From NCBI RefSeq assembly GCF_004025535.1, contig NZ_QJRG01000036.1:1-53793 (forward strand): DNA of 53,793 nt, read 5' to 3'. Positions within the stretch are counted from its first letter, which is position 1. Each line of letters begins with the position of its first letter. Shown here in pieces: positions 34,971-44,625 of the stretch. Source of the stretch: Pseudomonas alkylphenolica (lineage in GTDB: Bacteria; Pseudomonadota; Gammaproteobacteria; Pseudomonadales; Pseudomonadaceae). Under the pieces are notes generated by a model. It searched no databases and was not told the origin of the DNA. It worked only from the letters and a program-made list of their open reading frames with translations. The position numbers were made by a program, and so were the translations under genes.

Positions 34971-35960
34971 TTAGCCAATCACGATCTGGTTTTTGCCCTG
35001 GCGCTTGGCCTGGTACATCGCGGCGTCAGCCCGGGCAAACAAGCTGTCCAGGGTTTTGTCGTCGTCAGTCATGCCCGTCAGCCCCTGACTTACTGACACA
35101 CCAAACGTCTGCTGCTCATGGCTGAAACTCAAGCGCTGGATTTCCCGTTGCAAGCGCTCGGCAATTTGTTGCGCGATCTGTGGCGTACAACCGGGGAACA
35201 CCGCAGCAAACTCCTCGCCGCCAATACGCCCGAACAGGTCGCCACGACGTAACACGGCCTTGCCGGTATCGGCGATACGCTGCAGAACAGAGTCGCCCAT
35301 CTGATGGCCGTAGGTGTCGTTGATCTGCTTGAAGTCATCGATATCCAGCAGCAGAAAAGCCAACGGCGTCTGATCCCGCCTGGCGCTTTCAAACGCCTGC
35401 TCGGCACTGTCGAAGAAGTGCCAGCGATTGCTGCTCTGGGTCAGGACGTCGGTGGTAGCCAGGCGCTGCAGTTCACCTTCAAGCAGCTTTTTTTCGGTGA
35501 TGTCTTCGGCCATTCCGACCACAATCACCCGGTGGCTGTTGTCCGTCTGCTGATTGATGAAGCACTTGTCGCTGAGCCAGCGCACCTTGCCGTTGGCGTC
35601 GATGATGCGGTATTCGCGGTCTTCCACAGCGCCTTTGACCAACACTTCGGCGAGGCTACGCTCGGCGTACTCCAGATCGTCGGGGTAGATGCTGTCACGC
35701 CACTGGTTGTAGTCGGCAAGCAGCAGGCCGGCGGGGCGACCGAAGATTCGCTCATAGGCGGGGCTTACATACAGGACCTGCCGCGACTCCCAGTCAAACG
35801 CCCAGAGTACGGCGTTAACGCTGTCGAGCAGCGAGCTGAACAGTTGTTCGCGCTCGCTCAAGCGCGCCACTTCGCCTTGGGCGTGCATCAGCGCCAACAG
35901 TGTCTGGGCCGCTTCTGGCGGCTCGCTGTGGCAGTGGGACGTCGGTTTCTTATTGACCAT
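34971..35960 (-). CDS. PAS-GGDEF diguanylate cyclase
   Basis: This 329-residue cytoplasmic protein has a PAS domain with PAC segment (about 40-165, RQVLYVSPAYERIFGRP ... VVGMAEDITEKKLLEGEL) and a GGDEF domain (about 170-329). The active site is GGEEF, a competent variant, preceded by RRGD five residues upstream, a canonical inhibitory I-site. It should make c-di-GMP with product feedback. The start at 35960 (MVNKKPTS) is chosen; the frame is open to 36011. It follows desA on the same strand across 135 bases containing a strong hairpin. Confidence 0.88.
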   Translation of the reverse strand: MVNKKPTSHCHSEPPEAAQTLLALMHAQGEVARLSEREQLFSSLLDSVNAVLWAFDWESRQVLYVSPAYERIFGRPAGLLLADYNQWRDSIYPDDLEYAERSLAEVLVKGAVEDREYRIIDANGKVRWLSDKCFINQQTDNSHRVIVVGMAEDITEKKLLEGELQRLATTDVLTQSSNRWHFFDSAEQAFESARRDQTPLAFLLLDIDDFKQINDTYGHQMGDSVLQRIADTGKAVLRRGDLFGRIGGEEFAAVFPGCTPQIAQQIAERLQREIQRLSFSHEQQTFGVSVSQGLTGMTDDDKTLDSLFARADAAMYQAKRQGKNQIVIG

Positions 35961-36062
35961 TTGCGCGGAACTTCTCACACAGAGGCGGGCGGCCACGACC
36001 CGGCCCGCCACGCAGGCGTTAAGCCAGTCAGAGTGAGAATAGGCGGTGAAGTTCCTGATCGC

Positions 36063-36083
36063 GCGCGCCCCAAGGGGGCGCGC
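36063..36083. repeat. GC-rich hairpin between desA and the diguanylate cyclase gene
   Basis: GCGCGCCCC (36063-36071) and GGGGCGCGC (36075-36083) pair perfectly around AAG. There is no T-run on the minus strand. It lies 12 bases after the desA stop and may stabilise its message or weaken read-through into the cyclase gene. Confidence 0.65.
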
Positions 36084-36095
36084 CGATCAACGGCA

Positions 36096-37280
36096 TCAGC
36101 TCAGGGCCGGCCGCAGGGAGTAGGTTTTCAGCTGGGCTGCAAAATCACGCAGCGACTGGATACCACTGGCTTCGGCTTCGTGTACCCAGTCTTTGATAGC
36201 GGCCAGCATATCGTGGCCATTGGCACTGGTGCGTGCCCAGATCTGCTGCAAGGCCAGGCGCTTTTCGTAGATAGTCTTGAGCGACTGGCTGTGCTCGAGC
36301 ATGGTCTGGATACGTACGTGGTGACGGTCTTCCAGCAGGCTGGTTTCCCGCGACAACAGGCGTTTGGCGCGACGGAACTGATGGCGTACCGAGTCGTCGA
36401 CCCGGGCCAGTTCCTGTTTGACCAGCGGCGCGATCACCAGTTTGCGGTACTGGGCCATGATCTGGAAGCGGTTGTTGAGGATCGCCATGGCGGTGTCCAT
36501 GTCCAGCTGACCTTTGCCTTCTACGCGGTGGGCGATCGGTGCGATGCGCTGCACCTTGGCCAGGCGCAACCAGCAGAACAGCTTGATCCAGGCCCAGCCC
36601 ATGTCGAACTCCCAGCGCTTGACCGACAGCTTGGCCGAGTTGGGGTAGGTGTGGTGGTTGTTATGCAGTTCTTCGCCGCCGACGATGATGCCCCACGGCA
36701 TCAGGTTGGTGGCCGCGTCGCGGCATTCGAAGTTGCGATAACCCACGGCATGGCCAAGGCCATTGATGACGCCGGCGGCCCAGAACGGAATCCACATCAT
36801 CTGCACCGCCCAGATGGTGATGCCCGCGGTGCCGAACAACAGAAGGTCGATGACCGCCATCAGGGCAATTCCGCCCATCTTGTAACGCGAATAGAGGTTA
36901 CGCTCGATCCAGTCTTCAGGGCAGTTCTTGCCGTAGATACGCAGTGTTTCGGGGTTCTGCGCTTCTTCGCGGTACAGCTCGGCACCCTTGCGCAGCACGG
37001 TCGACAGGCCCTTGATCACCGGGCTGTGAGGATCGTCGACGGTTTCGCACTTGGCGTGGTGCTTGCGATGGATGGCCGTCCACTCGCGGGTGTTCTGCGC
37101 CGTGGTCAACCACAGCCAGAAACGGAAAAAATGCTTGAGCCCGGCGTTCAGCTCCAACGAGCGGTGAGCCGAATATCGGTGCAGGTAGACGGTGACACTG
37201 ACGATGGTCACGTGGGTCATGACCAGCGTAACTGCCAGCAATTGCCAGGCCGACAAGTTGAGTAAACCTTGGTACCACAT
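36096..37280 (-). CDS. desA: Acyl lipid/acyl-CoA delta-9 fatty acid desaturase
   Basis: This 394-residue membrane di-iron desaturase has the three histidine boxes HRYSAHR (near residue 33), HRKHHA (near 70) and HNNHH (near 208), with four membrane helices between them. The C-terminal 150 residues are a helical extension also found in pseudomonad DesA. It inserts a cis double bond into membrane acyl chains, which helps keep membranes fluid in the cold. The start MWYQGLLNLSAW matches the usual family start. Confidence 0.9.
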   Translation of the reverse strand: MWYQGLLNLSAWQLLAVTLVMTHVTIVSVTVYLHRYSAHRSLELNAGLKHFFRFWLWLTTAQNTREWTAIHRKHHAKCETVDDPHSPVIKGLSTVLRKGAELYREEAQNPETLRIYGKNCPEDWIERNLYSRYKMGGIALMAVIDLLLFGTAGITIWAVQMMWIPFWAAGVINGLGHAVGYRNFECRDAATNLMPWGIIVGGEELHNNHHTYPNSAKLSVKRWEFDMGWAWIKLFCWLRLAKVQRIAPIAHRVEGKGQLDMDTAMAILNNRFQIMAQYRKLVIAPLVKQELARVDDSVRHQFRRAKRLLSRETSLLEDRHHVRIQTMLEHSQSLKTIYEKRLALQQIWARTSANGHDMLAAIKDWVHEAEASGIQSLRDFAAQLKTYSLRPALS

Positions 37281-37429
37281 AGGCGTAAGGGCCCTCTAGA
37301 ACATAGGGAACAGCGGCAAGCATTATCCCTGCACGAGCGAATAAAACCAGTCGGCCTTTTAGATAGGAGGTCACGGGATGTTTCTACCCTATAATCCCCC
37401 AATATTTTCTGTGGGCTTGTCAGGACCTT

Positions 37430-39325
37430 ATGTCTGATCCTTTTCGAGACGCCTTGCGCATGGCTGCGCTTTATCTGGTGTTGTCTGTTCTGTGGCTGGC
37501 ACTTTCTGATCAATTATTGAGCAGTCTTTTCGATAATCCTCAGCAACTCGCCCGCTGGCAACTGATCAGCGCCTATGCCTGGGTGCTGTGCAGCGCCCTG
37601 CTGATTTTCTCCTCCCGTGCCCGCCTGCTGAATTTCATCGGCGTCGGCGCTCGCCTGCGCCGCGAAGACCGTGAACGCCTGCGTATGGCGGCGGCGGTGT
37701 TCGACAGCACCCTTGAGGGTGTGCTGGTGACCGACAGCGAAGGGTTGATCGTGCACGTGAACCGCGCGTTCATGCGCATCACCGGGTATGACAAGGAGGA
37801 AGTCATCGGCCAGCGCCCGAACAAGTTCAAATCCGGCCGCCACGATGCCGCGTTCTACCAGGAGATCTTCGCGACCCTGGCGCAAAAGGGCGAATGGAGC
37901 GGCGAGATCTGGAACCGGCGCAAGAGCGGCGAGGTGTACCCGCAATGGCAGACGATCTGCTCGATCCATGATGACTGCGGCAAGCTCAGTCACTATGTGG
38001 CGGTGTTCAGCGATATCAGCGCAATCAAACACACCGAGCGTGAGCTGATCTACCTGGCCCACCATGACCCGCTGACGGACTTGCCTAACCGTTTGCTGTT
38101 CAACGACCGCGCCGAGCAGGCGCTGGCAACAGCCCAGAGCAACAAGCGCGGTTGTGCGCTGCTGTTGCTGGACCTGGACCACTTTCAGAGCATCAACGAC
38201 GGCCTCGGCCACAATGTCGGCGACCAGTTGCTCAAGGTCGTCGGTGAGCGCCTCAAGGCCCTGCTGGGCAGCGGCGTTACCCTGGCTCGCCTGGGCGGCG
38301 ACGAGTTTGCCGTACTGACCGAGCAATGCCCGCAGGTCGGCCCGGCTGCGGCGCTGGCGCAAAACATCATCGATGCGATGAAAGAGCCGTTCATCCTTGA
38401 TAACCAGCGCCTGTTCGTCAGCGTCAGTATCGGTATCAGCCTGTTCCCCAGCGACGCCTTGAGCGCCGAACAACTGCTGCGCAATGCCGACTCGGCGCTG
38501 TTCAAGGCCAAGGCCAGTGGTCGTGCCGGTTATGCCTTGTATACCGAAGAGCTGACAGCCCATGCCCAACAGCGGGTCGAGACCACAGCCGAGCTGCGCC
38601 GGGCGCTGGAGCAGGAAGAGCTGAGGGTTTACTTCCAGCCGGTGCATGACCTGCGCAACGGCGCGATGATTGGCGTCGAAGCCCTGGTGCGCTGGCAACA
38701 CCCGGAGCGCGGCCTAGTACCGCCAGGTGAGTTCATTCCGATTGCCGAGCGCTCCGGGCTGATTGCCGAGATCGATAACTGGGTGCTGCGCCAGGCCTGC
38801 TCACAGATGGTGCAGTGGCAAGCCGAGGGACGACAGCTGCTGTATGTGGCGGTGAACATTTCCAGTCGCCTGTTCAGCCAGCGCGACCTGTACCAGCAGG
38901 TAGCCAAGGTGCTGCATGACACCGGCCTGGATCCGGCATTGCTGGAGCTGGAAGTGACGGAAAGTGCGGTGATGGACAACCCCGAAGTCGCACTGGAACA
39001 GCTGCATCGCCTGCGTGAGCTCGGGCTGCGCCTGGCCATCGATGACTTCGGCACCGGGTACTCGTCACTGCTGCGCCTCAAACGCCTGCCGGTACAGAAG
39101 CTCAAGATCGACCAGGGTTTTGTCGCCGGGCTGCCGCACGACGAGGACGATGTGGCGATTGTCCGGGTGATCATCGCCTTGGGTAAGAGTATGGGCTTGC
39201 AGGTACTGGCCGAGGGCATCGAGCAGGTTGAACAAGCGCAGTTTCTGCTCGAATACGAATGTGAGCTGGGACAGGGTTACTGGTTCGGGCGGCCGGTTCC
39301 CGCGCAGCAATTGCGCTGGAACTGA
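37430..39325 (+). CDS. Membrane PAS-GGDEF-EAL c-di-GMP enzyme
   Basis: This 631-residue protein has two N-terminal membrane helices (about 8-28 and 43-62), a PAS domain (about 85-205), a GGDEF domain (GGDEF near residue 288) and an EAL domain (EALVRW near 422, DDFGTGYSSL near 533, KIDQGF near 558). Both catalytic motifs look intact, so it could make and break c-di-GMP. No RxxD I-site lies five residues before GGDEF (the stretch is GSGVTLARL). In other pseudomonads c-di-GMP pools govern LapA retention. It is transcribed alone and followed by a palindrome. Confidence 0.9.
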   Translation: MSDPFRDALRMAALYLVLSVLWLALSDQLLSSLFDNPQQLARWQLISAYAWVLCSALLIFSSRARLLNFIGVGARLRREDRERLRMAAAVFDSTLEGVLVTDSEGLIVHVNRAFMRITGYDKEEVIGQRPNKFKSGRHDAAFYQEIFATLAQKGEWSGEIWNRRKSGEVYPQWQTICSIHDDCGKLSHYVAVFSDISAIKHTERELIYLAHHDPLTDLPNRLLFNDRAEQALATAQSNKRGCALLLLDLDHFQSINDGLGHNVGDQLLKVVGERLKALLGSGVTLARLGGDEFAVLTEQCPQVGPAAALAQNIIDAMKEPFILDNQRLFVSVSIGISLFPSDALSAEQLLRNADSALFKAKASGRAGYALYTEELTAHAQQRVETTAELRRALEQEELRVYFQPVHDLRNGAMIGVEALVRWQHPERGLVPPGEFIPIAERSGLIAEIDNWVLRQACSQMVQWQAEGRQLLYVAVNISSRLFSQRDLYQQVAKVLHDTGLDPALLELEVTESAVMDNPEVALEQLHRLRELGLRLAIDDFGTGYSSLLRLKRLPVQKLKIDQGFVAGLPHDEDDVAIVRVIIALGKSMGLQVLAEGIEQVEQAQFLLEYECELGQGYWFGRPVPAQQLRWN

Positions 39326-39332
39326 GGGTCTG

Positions 39333-39379
39333 ATCGCTGGCAGGTCAGCACCTGCGCAGGTGCTGGCGCTGTTGGCGAT
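39333..39379. repeat. Palindromic hairpin after the GGDEF-EAL gene
   Basis: AGCACCTGC/GCAGGTGCT (39347-39364) is a perfect 18-bp palindrome enclosed by ATCGC (39333-39337) and GCGAT (39375-39379). No T-run follows. It probably forms the 3' end structure of the GGDEF-EAL message and looks REP-like. Confidence 0.6.
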
Positions 39380-39427
39380 GGATTGTAGAGCAAGGCAAAA
39401 CCTTGAAATATTTTTGGTTATATAAAA

Positions 39428-39452
39428 ATTCTTAAATAGTATTTTTAAGAAT
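39428..39452. promoter_or_regulatory. AT-rich inverted repeat upstream of oscA
   Basis: ATTCTTAAA and TTTAAGAAT are perfect 9-base arms with a 7-base spacer, 91 bases before the oscA start. This is the only strong symmetry in the leader of the oscA-sbp operon, which is known in P. corrugata to respond to sulfur starvation. A LysR-type regulator such as CysB is a reasonable candidate, by inference. Confidence 0.5.
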
Positions 39453-39543
39453 ATTCAACCCCCCCTAAGATTGCCCTCAAGCCAGGTGCAGTCGCCCTCA
39501 ACTTCGCAACTGCACGGCATCCCTTATTCACAGGAGCACGAGC

Positions 39544-39726
39544 ATGAGCGCATCTCTGCGTAGCGTTGACGGTCAGGACGAAACCACCATTCTGCGCGAA
39601 ATCCAGAGCGCCTTGCGCGACCTGCGCTTTGGTGCCGTGGAAATCACCGTGCACAACGCTCAGGTCGTCCAGATCGAACGCAAGGAAAAGTTCCGTCTGC
39701 AAAACCCCGGCAACAAGCCCAGCTGA
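39544..39726 (+). CDS. oscA: OscA, DUF2292/YezD-family small protein
   Basis: This 60-residue basic protein (ILREIQSALRDLRFGAVEITVHNAQVVQIERKEKFR) is of the YezD/DUF2292 type. In P. corrugata 28 the gene oscA, a small gene upstream of sbp, is reported to be needed for organosulfur use and chromate resistance; size and place match. AGGAG lies just before the ATG. A REP-like hairpin lies between it and sbp. Confidence 0.85.
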   Translation: MSASLRSVDGQDETTILREIQSALRDLRFGAVEITVHNAQVVQIERKEKFRLQNPGNKPS

Positions 39727-39728
39727 CT

Positions 39729-39754
39729 GTTGGAGCGGGCCTGCCCCGCGATGA
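39729..39754. repeat. REP-like hairpin between oscA and sbp
   Basis: TTGGAGCGGGCCTGCCCCGCGATG contains GCGGG/CCCGC arms (39735-39739 and 39745-39749) and the GGAGCGGGC word common in P. putida REP elements. It lies three bases after the oscA stop and may set relative amounts of OscA and Sbp. Confidence 0.65.
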
Positions 39755-39798
39755 ACGCGCCATCTAATTAGAAAAATACGCCAATCGGGAGCTTCACC

Positions 39799-40806
39799 AT
39801 GTCCATCCGCCGTTATGCCCTGGCCGCACTTGCCAGCGCCGTTTTTGCCGGTTCCGCCATCGCCAAGGACTACGAGTTGTTGAACGTGTCCTATGATCCG
39901 ACCCGTGAGCTGTATCAGCAGTACAACGCCGAATTCATCAAGCACTGGCAGCAGGCCAACCCGAGCGACAAGGTAAAGATCCAGCAATCCCACGGTGGTT
40001 CGGGCAAACAGGCCCGGGCAGTCATCGACGGCCTGCGCGCCGACGTGGTGACCCTGGCCCTGGCCGGTGACATCGACGAAGTGGCCAAGCTTGGCAAGAC
40101 CCTGCCGGACAACTGGCAGACCCGCCTGCCGGATGCCAGCACTCCGTACACCTCGACCATCGTGTTCCTGGTGCGCAAGGGCAACCCCAAAGGCATCAAG
40201 GACTGGGGCGACCTGGTCAAGAACGACGTTTCGGTCATTACTCCGAACCCTAAAACCTCCGGTGGTGCACGCTGGAACTTCCTTGCCGCCTGGGCCTACG
40301 GCCTGAAAGCCGGTGGCAGCGAAGCCAAAGCCCAGGAATACGTGAAGGAGTTGTTCAAGCACGTACCCGTACTGGACACCGGCGCCCGTGGCTCGACCAT
40401 CACCTTCGTCAACAACGGTCAGGGTGACGTGTTGCTGGCCTGGGAAAACGAAGCCTTCCTGGCGCTCAAGGAAGACGGTGGTGCCGACAAGTTCGACATC
40501 GTAGTGCCGTCGCTGTCGATTCTCGCCGAGCCACCTGTGGCAGTGGTCGACAAGAACGCCGAGAAAAAGGGCAACGAAGCGATCGCCAAGGCTTATCTGG
40601 AGTACCTGTACAGCCCGGCCGGACAGAAGATTGCCGCAGACAACTTCTACCGTCCACGTGACGCCAAAGTGGCCGCCGAATACGCCAAGCAGTTCCCGAA
40701 ACTTGATCTGGTGACTATCGACAAAGACTTCGGTGGCTGGAAGACTGCCCAACCCAAGTTTTTCAATGATGGTGGTGTGTTCGACCAGATCTACACGGCC
40801 CAGTAA
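39799..40806 (+). CDS. sbp: Sulfate-binding periplasmic protein
   Basis: This 335-residue exported protein has a signal peptide ending near GSAIA, mature start [17 protein letters not shown], and the sulfate/thiosulfate-binding signature [25 protein letters not shown]. It delivers sulfate to CysTWA. It follows oscA and is separated from cysT by 87 bases with a strong hairpin. The ATG at 39799 follows a GGGAG site. Confidence 0.95.
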   Translation: MSIRRYALAALASAVFAGSAIAKDYELLNVSYDPTRELYQQYNAEFIKHWQQANPSDKVKIQQSHGGSGKQARAVIDGLRADVVTLALAGDIDEVAKLGKTLPDNWQTRLPDASTPYTSTIVFLVRKGNPKGIKDWGDLVKNDVSVITPNPKTSGGARWNFLAAWAYGLKAGGSEAKAQEYVKELFKHVPVLDTGARGSTITFVNNGQGDVLLAWENEAFLALKEDGGADKFDIVVPSLSILAEPPVAVVDKNAEKKGNEAIAKAYLEYLYSPAGQKIAADNFYRPRDAKVAAEYAKQFPKLDLVTIDKDFGGWKTAQPKFFNDGGVFDQIYTAQ

Positions 40807-40848
40807 TACATGGCCGCAAGGATAATCGCCGTTCAGTAGCCAGCATGG

Positions 40849-40868
40849 GCCCGGGACTCGTCCCGGGC
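40849..40868. repeat. Intercistronic hairpin between sbp and cysT
   Basis: GCCCGGGA-CTCG-TCCCGGGC is a perfect 8-bp stem with no T-run. Such hairpins after binding-protein genes commonly protect that message and lower downstream transporter expression, so more Sbp than CysTWA would be made. Confidence 0.7.
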
Positions 40869-40893
40869 TTCGTGCGTTCAACCAGGGACCTTT

Positions 40894-41712
40894 ATGTCAC
40901 GTCGTATCTCCCCCGTCATACCCGGCTTCGGGCTGACGCTGGGCTACACCTTGGTGTACCTCAGTCTGATTGTGCTGATACCGCTGGGAGCCATGTTCGT
41001 ACATGCCGCCCAACTCACCTGGGAGCAGTTCTGGGCCATCGTCAGTGCGCCGCGCGTTCTCGCCGCACTCAAGCTGAGCTTTGGTACTGCCCTGTGCGCC
41101 GCCATCATCAATGGCATCATCGGCACGTTGCTGGCCTGGGTACTGGTGCGTTACACCTTCCCCGGGCGCAAGATCATCGAGGCGATGATCGACCTGCCCT
41201 TCGCTCTGCCCACCGCCGTCGCCGGTATCGCCCTGACGGCGCTGTATGCACCGGCAGGCCTGGTTGGCCAGTTCGCCACCGACCTCGGTTTCAAGATCGC
41301 CTACACCCCGTTGGGCATTACCCTGGCGCTGACCTTCGTCACCCTGCCGTTCGTGGTGCGTACGGTGCAGCCGGTATTGGCCGACATCCCGCGGGAAGTT
41401 GAAGAAGCCGCTGCCTGCCTCGGCGCCAAACCCTTGCAGGTGTTCCGCTACGTGCTGCTGCCAGCGCTGCTGCCTGCCTGGCTGACCGGTTTCGCATTGG
41501 CGTTCGCCCGCGGTGTCGGTGAGTACGGCTCGGTGATTTTCATCGCCGGCAACATGCCGATGAAAACCGAAATCCTGCCCTTGCTGATCATGGTCAAACT
41601 CGACCAATACGATTACACCGGCGCCACTGCCATCGGCGTCTTGATGCTGGTGGTTTCCTTCATCCTGTTGCTGCTGATCAACCTGCTGCAGCGGCGCATC
41701 GAAACCCCTTGA
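40894..41712 (+). CDS. cysT: Sulfate/thiosulfate ABC transporter permease CysT
   Basis: This 272-residue protein has six membrane helices and the permease coupling motif ([47 protein letters not shown]). The phrase [24 protein letters not shown] is typical of CysT/CysU. It forms the membrane channel with CysW. The stop lies 14 bases before the cysW start. Confidence 0.95.
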   Translation: MSRRISPVIPGFGLTLGYTLVYLSLIVLIPLGAMFVHAAQLTWEQFWAIVSAPRVLAALKLSFGTALCAAIINGIIGTLLAWVLVRYTFPGRKIIEAMIDLPFALPTAVAGIALTALYAPAGLVGQFATDLGFKIAYTPLGITLALTFVTLPFVVRTVQPVLADIPREVEEAAACLGAKPLQVFRYVLLPALLPAWLTGFALAFARGVGEYGSVIFIAGNMPMKTEILPLLIMVKLDQYDYTGATAIGVLMLVVSFILLLLINLLQRRIETP

Positions 41713-41726
41713 AGGAGGCCACGTCC

Positions 41727-42599
41727 ATGTCTGCATCCACCCTTGGCGCGGCCGCTTCGGCCAACGCCGCCCGCCGTGGCAGTGCTACTTCACGGCGAAT
41801 CCTGATCGGCCTCGGCTGGTTGATCTTCGCCCTGTTCCTGTTGCTGCCGCTGGTGATCGTGGTGTCTCAGGGCCTGAAAATGGGCCTGGGTACCTTCTTT
41901 GAGGCGATCTTCGAGCCTGATGCCCTGTCGGCCCTGAAGTTGACCCTGATTGCCGTGGCCATCTCGGTGCCGCTGAACCTGGTGTTCGGTGTCAGCGCGG
42001 CCTGGTGCGTCAGCAAGTACACCTTCCGTGGCAAGAGCATCCTGGTCACCCTGATCGACCTGCCGTTCTCGGTCTCGCCGGTGATTGCAGGTCTGGTCTA
42101 TGTGCTGATGTTCGGTGCCCAGGGCCTTTTCGGGCCATGGTTGCAGGATCACGACATCCAGATCGTGTTCGCTTTGCCGGGCATTGTCCTGGCGACCATC
42201 TTCGTCACTGTGCCGTTCGTGGCCCGGGAGCTGATCCCGCTAATGCAGGAGCAGGGTACCCAGGAAGAAGAAGCCGCACGCCTGCTGGGCGCCAACGGCT
42301 GGCAGATGTTCTGGCATGTCACCCTGCCCAATATCAAATGGGGCCTGATCTATGGCGTGGTGCTGTGTACCGCACGGGCCATGGGCGAGTTCGGCGCGGT
42401 GTCGGTGGTCTCCGGGCACATTCGCGGGGTGACCAACACCTTGCCGTTGCATGTCGAGATCCTCTACAACGAATACAACCATGTCGCGGCCTTCAGCGTG
42501 GCCAGCCTGTTGCTGATCCTGGCGCTCTTTATCCTGCTGCTCAAGCAGTGGAGCGAGTCCCGCATTAACCGCCTGCGCCATAGCGCAGCGGAGGAATAA
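41727..42599 (+). CDS. cysW: Sulfate ABC transporter permease CysW
   Basis: This 290-residue protein has six membrane helices, the [29 protein letters not shown] segment and the coupling motif [28 protein letters not shown], all typical of CysW. The ATG at 41727 follows GGAGG; a TTG at 41709 is possible but overlaps the cysT stop without a ribosome site. It partners CysT. Confidence 0.95.
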   Translation: MSASTLGAAASANAARRGSATSRRILIGLGWLIFALFLLLPLVIVVSQGLKMGLGTFFEAIFEPDALSALKLTLIAVAISVPLNLVFGVSAAWCVSKYTFRGKSILVTLIDLPFSVSPVIAGLVYVLMFGAQGLFGPWLQDHDIQIVFALPGIVLATIFVTVPFVARELIPLMQEQGTQEEEAARLLGANGWQMFWHVTLPNIKWGLIYGVVLCTARAMGEFGAVSVVSGHIRGVTNTLPLHVEILYNEYNHVAAFSVASLLLILALFILLLKQWSESRINRLRHSAAEE

Positions 42600-42602
42600 T
42601 TC

Positions 42603-43592
42603 ATGTCGATCGAAGTTCGTAACGTCAGCAAGCGCTTCAACGCTTTCCAGGCCCTGGACAGCATCAACCTGGATATCCACAGCGGTGAGCTGGTGGCATT
42701 GCTCGGCCCGTCCGGCTGCGGCAAGACCACCCTGCTGCGCATCATCGCCGGGCTGGAAACGCCCGACCAAGGCAACATCGTATTCCACGGTGAGGACGTT
42801 TCCGGCCACGACGTCCGTGACCGCAACGTCGGTTTCGTGTTCCAGCACTACGCCCTGTTCCGTCACATGAGCGTGTTCGACAACGTTGCCTTCGGCTTGC
42901 GCATGAAGCCCAAGGGCGAGCGCCCAAGCGAGAGCAAGATTGCCGAGAAGGTCCACGAGTTGCTGAACATGGTCCAGCTGGACTGGCTGAGCGACCGTTA
43001 CCCCGAGCAACTGTCTGGTGGACAGCGCCAGCGTATCGCCCTGGCGCGTGCTCTGGCAGTAGAGCCCAAGGTACTGCTGCTGGACGAACCCTTCGGGGCA
43101 CTGGACGCCAAGGTGCGCAAGGAGCTGCGCCGCTGGCTGGCGCGCCTGCACGAAGACATCAACCTGACCTCGGTGTTTGTGACCCACGACCAGGAAGAGG
43201 CCATGGAAGTCGCTGACCGTATCGTGGTGATGAACAAGGGCGTGATCGAGCAGATCGGCTCACCGGGCGAGGTGTACGAGAACCCGGCCAGCGATTTTGT
43301 CTATCACTTCCTCGGCGACTCCAACCGCCTGCACCTGAGCGAAGGTCATCATGTGCTGTTCCGGCCGCACGAAGTGTCGCTGTCACGCCATGAGATCGAA
43401 GGTCACCACGCCGCCGAGGTCCGCGATATCCGCCCACTGGGTGCGACGACCCGGGTAACGCTGAAGGTGGAAGGGCAAAGCGAGCTGATCGAAGCCGAAG
43501 TGGTCAAGGATCACGACAGCCTGAGCGGGCTGGCCCGTGGCGAGACGCTGTTCTTCAAGCCCAAGGTATGGCAGAAAGTCGCCAATATCTGA
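42603..43592 (+). CDS. cysA: Sulfate/thiosulfate ABC transporter ATPase CysA
   Basis: This 329-residue ATPase has Walker [10 protein letters not shown] (near 36), Q-loop FVFQHYALF, signature [15 protein letters not shown] (near 138), Walker [13 protein letters not shown] (near 157) and switch VTHDQEEA, followed by a TOBE-like C-terminus. It energises sulfate import. The start lies 3 bases after cysW. A perfect hairpin separates its end from the convergent LysR gene. Confidence 0.95.
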   Translation: MSIEVRNVSKRFNAFQALDSINLDIHSGELVALLGPSGCGKTTLLRIIAGLETPDQGNIVFHGEDVSGHDVRDRNVGFVFQHYALFRHMSVFDNVAFGLRMKPKGERPSESKIAEKVHELLNMVQLDWLSDRYPEQLSGGQRQRIALARALAVEPKVLLLDEPFGALDAKVRKELRRWLARLHEDINLTSVFVTHDQEEAMEVADRIVVMNKGVIEQIGSPGEVYENPASDFVYHFLGDSNRLHLSEGHHVLFRPHEVSLSRHEIEGHHAAEVRDIRPLGATTRVTLKVEGQSELIEAEVVKDHDSLSGLARGETLFFKPKVWQKVANI

Positions 43593-43605
43593 TCGCTGTT
43601 GACAC

Positions 43606-43629
43606 CCATCGCCGGCTTGCCGGCGATGG
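43606..43629. terminator. REP-like bidirectional hairpin between cysA and the LysR gene
   Basis: CCATCGCCGGC-TT-GCCGGCGATGG is a perfect 11-bp stem at the junction of two convergent genes. It has the GCCGGC core of REP elements. Without a T-run it may stop transcription only weakly, but it should form the 3' end of both messages. Confidence 0.65.
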
Positions 43630-43638
43630 CACCCCAGC

Positions 43639-44589
43639 TCAAATCGCCAGGTGTTCCAGGCTGCGTGCATCCAGGGACTGGTCCGCCTGATCAGTACTCA
43701 CAATCTGCTCGATCATCGCCTCGGCCAGCGGAGATAAACGCAAGCGTGCCCGGCTGACAATCCCGTAGCGGGTGTACAACTCCTCGCAGTCTTCCCCCAG
43801 CCCGTCGATAGTCAACCGCACCAATGCCCCTGCAGCGGAGTGCAGCGCATCGCTGTTGGCGGTACAGATACCGATGGCGTTCGAGCTGAGCACCACGCCC
43901 AACAGGCTGTAGCTGTTCTCGCACTCAACGTTGGCGACAAACTCCGGCTGGCCACTCAGGTCACCCAGCACCTTGCGCAAATTGGGCGGCCTCAGCGTCG
44001 CCGCAAGCGGGTACTGCAACAGCGCCTGCGCACTGACACTGGCCTGCCCCGCCAACGGATGCCCGGCACGGCAACAGAAATACCAGCGCCGTGGCCGCAG
44101 ACGTCGCGTGTGGTAATCGGGGTCCGCTTCGAACTGGCGGGTGTCGGCTACAAAGAACTCGAACTCCTCGGCCAGCAACCGCTTGTTCAGGCTTTGCCAG
44201 TCATCGACCTGGAACAAGACACGCGCATTCGGGTAGCGGCCGATGAAGCCACCAATGGCCCGTGGTACCAACCCCGCCGCCGGCGCCGGGCCACAACCAA
44301 AGCGCAGCTCACCGGCCTCCAGGCCATTGAACTGACGAATCTCATTGCTCAACAGGCGCGCGCCACTGACCAGGCGCCGCGCATGTTCGAGCACCACCAG
44401 GCCCTGTTTGGTCCGCGGCAATTCCTTCTGCGAGCGATCCACCAGCAAGCACCCGGCACTGTGCTCCAGGGCCTGGATGCTGCGGCTGAACGCCGACTGC
44501 GAAAGGTTCACCGCGCTGGCCGCGGCAACAAAGCTGCGGTGTTCGGCGAGCGCGATCAGGTGGCGGAGCTGGCGTAAGTCGATATGCAT
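43639..44589 (-). CDS. LysR-family transcriptional regulator
   Basis: This 316-residue protein has an N-terminal winged HTH (MHIDLRQLRHLIALAEHRSFVAAASAVNLSQSAFSRSIQALE) and a periplasmic-binding-protein-like effector domain (about 90-300). It is divergent from the TonB-dependent receptor gene 144 bases away, with a 16-bp palindrome between them, so it most likely controls that receptor operon and itself. The inducer is unknown; location beside sulfate uptake genes suggests a sulfur compound, but this is inference. Confidence 0.88.
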   Translation of the reverse strand: MHIDLRQLRHLIALAEHRSFVAAASAVNLSQSAFSRSIQALEHSAGCLLVDRSQKELPRTKQGLVVLEHARRLVSGARLLSNEIRQFNGLEAGELRFGCGPAPAAGLVPRAIGGFIGRYPNARVLFQVDDWQSLNKRLLAEEFEFFVADTRQFEADPDYHTRRLRPRRWYFCCRAGHPLAGQASVSAQALLQYPLAATLRPPNLRKVLGDLSGQPEFVANVECENSYSLLGVVLSSNAIGICTANSDALHSAAGALVRLTIDGLGEDCEELYTRYGIVSRARLRLSPLAEAMIEQIVSTDQADQSLDARSLEHLAI

Positions 44590-44609
44590 TTTTCACATAA
44601 AAAGTATCG

Positions 44610-44625
44610 GGCAAATGCATTTGCC
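44610..44625. promoter_or_regulatory. 16-bp perfect palindrome between lysR and the TonB receptor gene
   Basis: GGCAAATGCATTTGCC is a perfect palindrome. Its ATGCAT centre recurs at 44584-44589 (touching the lysR start codon) and 44671-44676 (in TAAATGCATG). LysR regulators bind such symmetric sites between divergent genes, so this is a likely operator for both directions. Confidence 0.6.

Noticed and set aside
35304..37265. 653-residue plus-strand frame antisense to the GGDEF and desaturase genes
   Set aside because: Despite its length it is the complement of two genes with intact catalytic motifs; high-GC antisense frames of this length are common in Pseudomonas.
37281..37429. Possible riboswitch or thermosensor before desA or the GGDEF-EAL gene
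   Set aside because: No conserved aptamer pattern or stable hairpin that covers a ribosome site could be recognised by eye.
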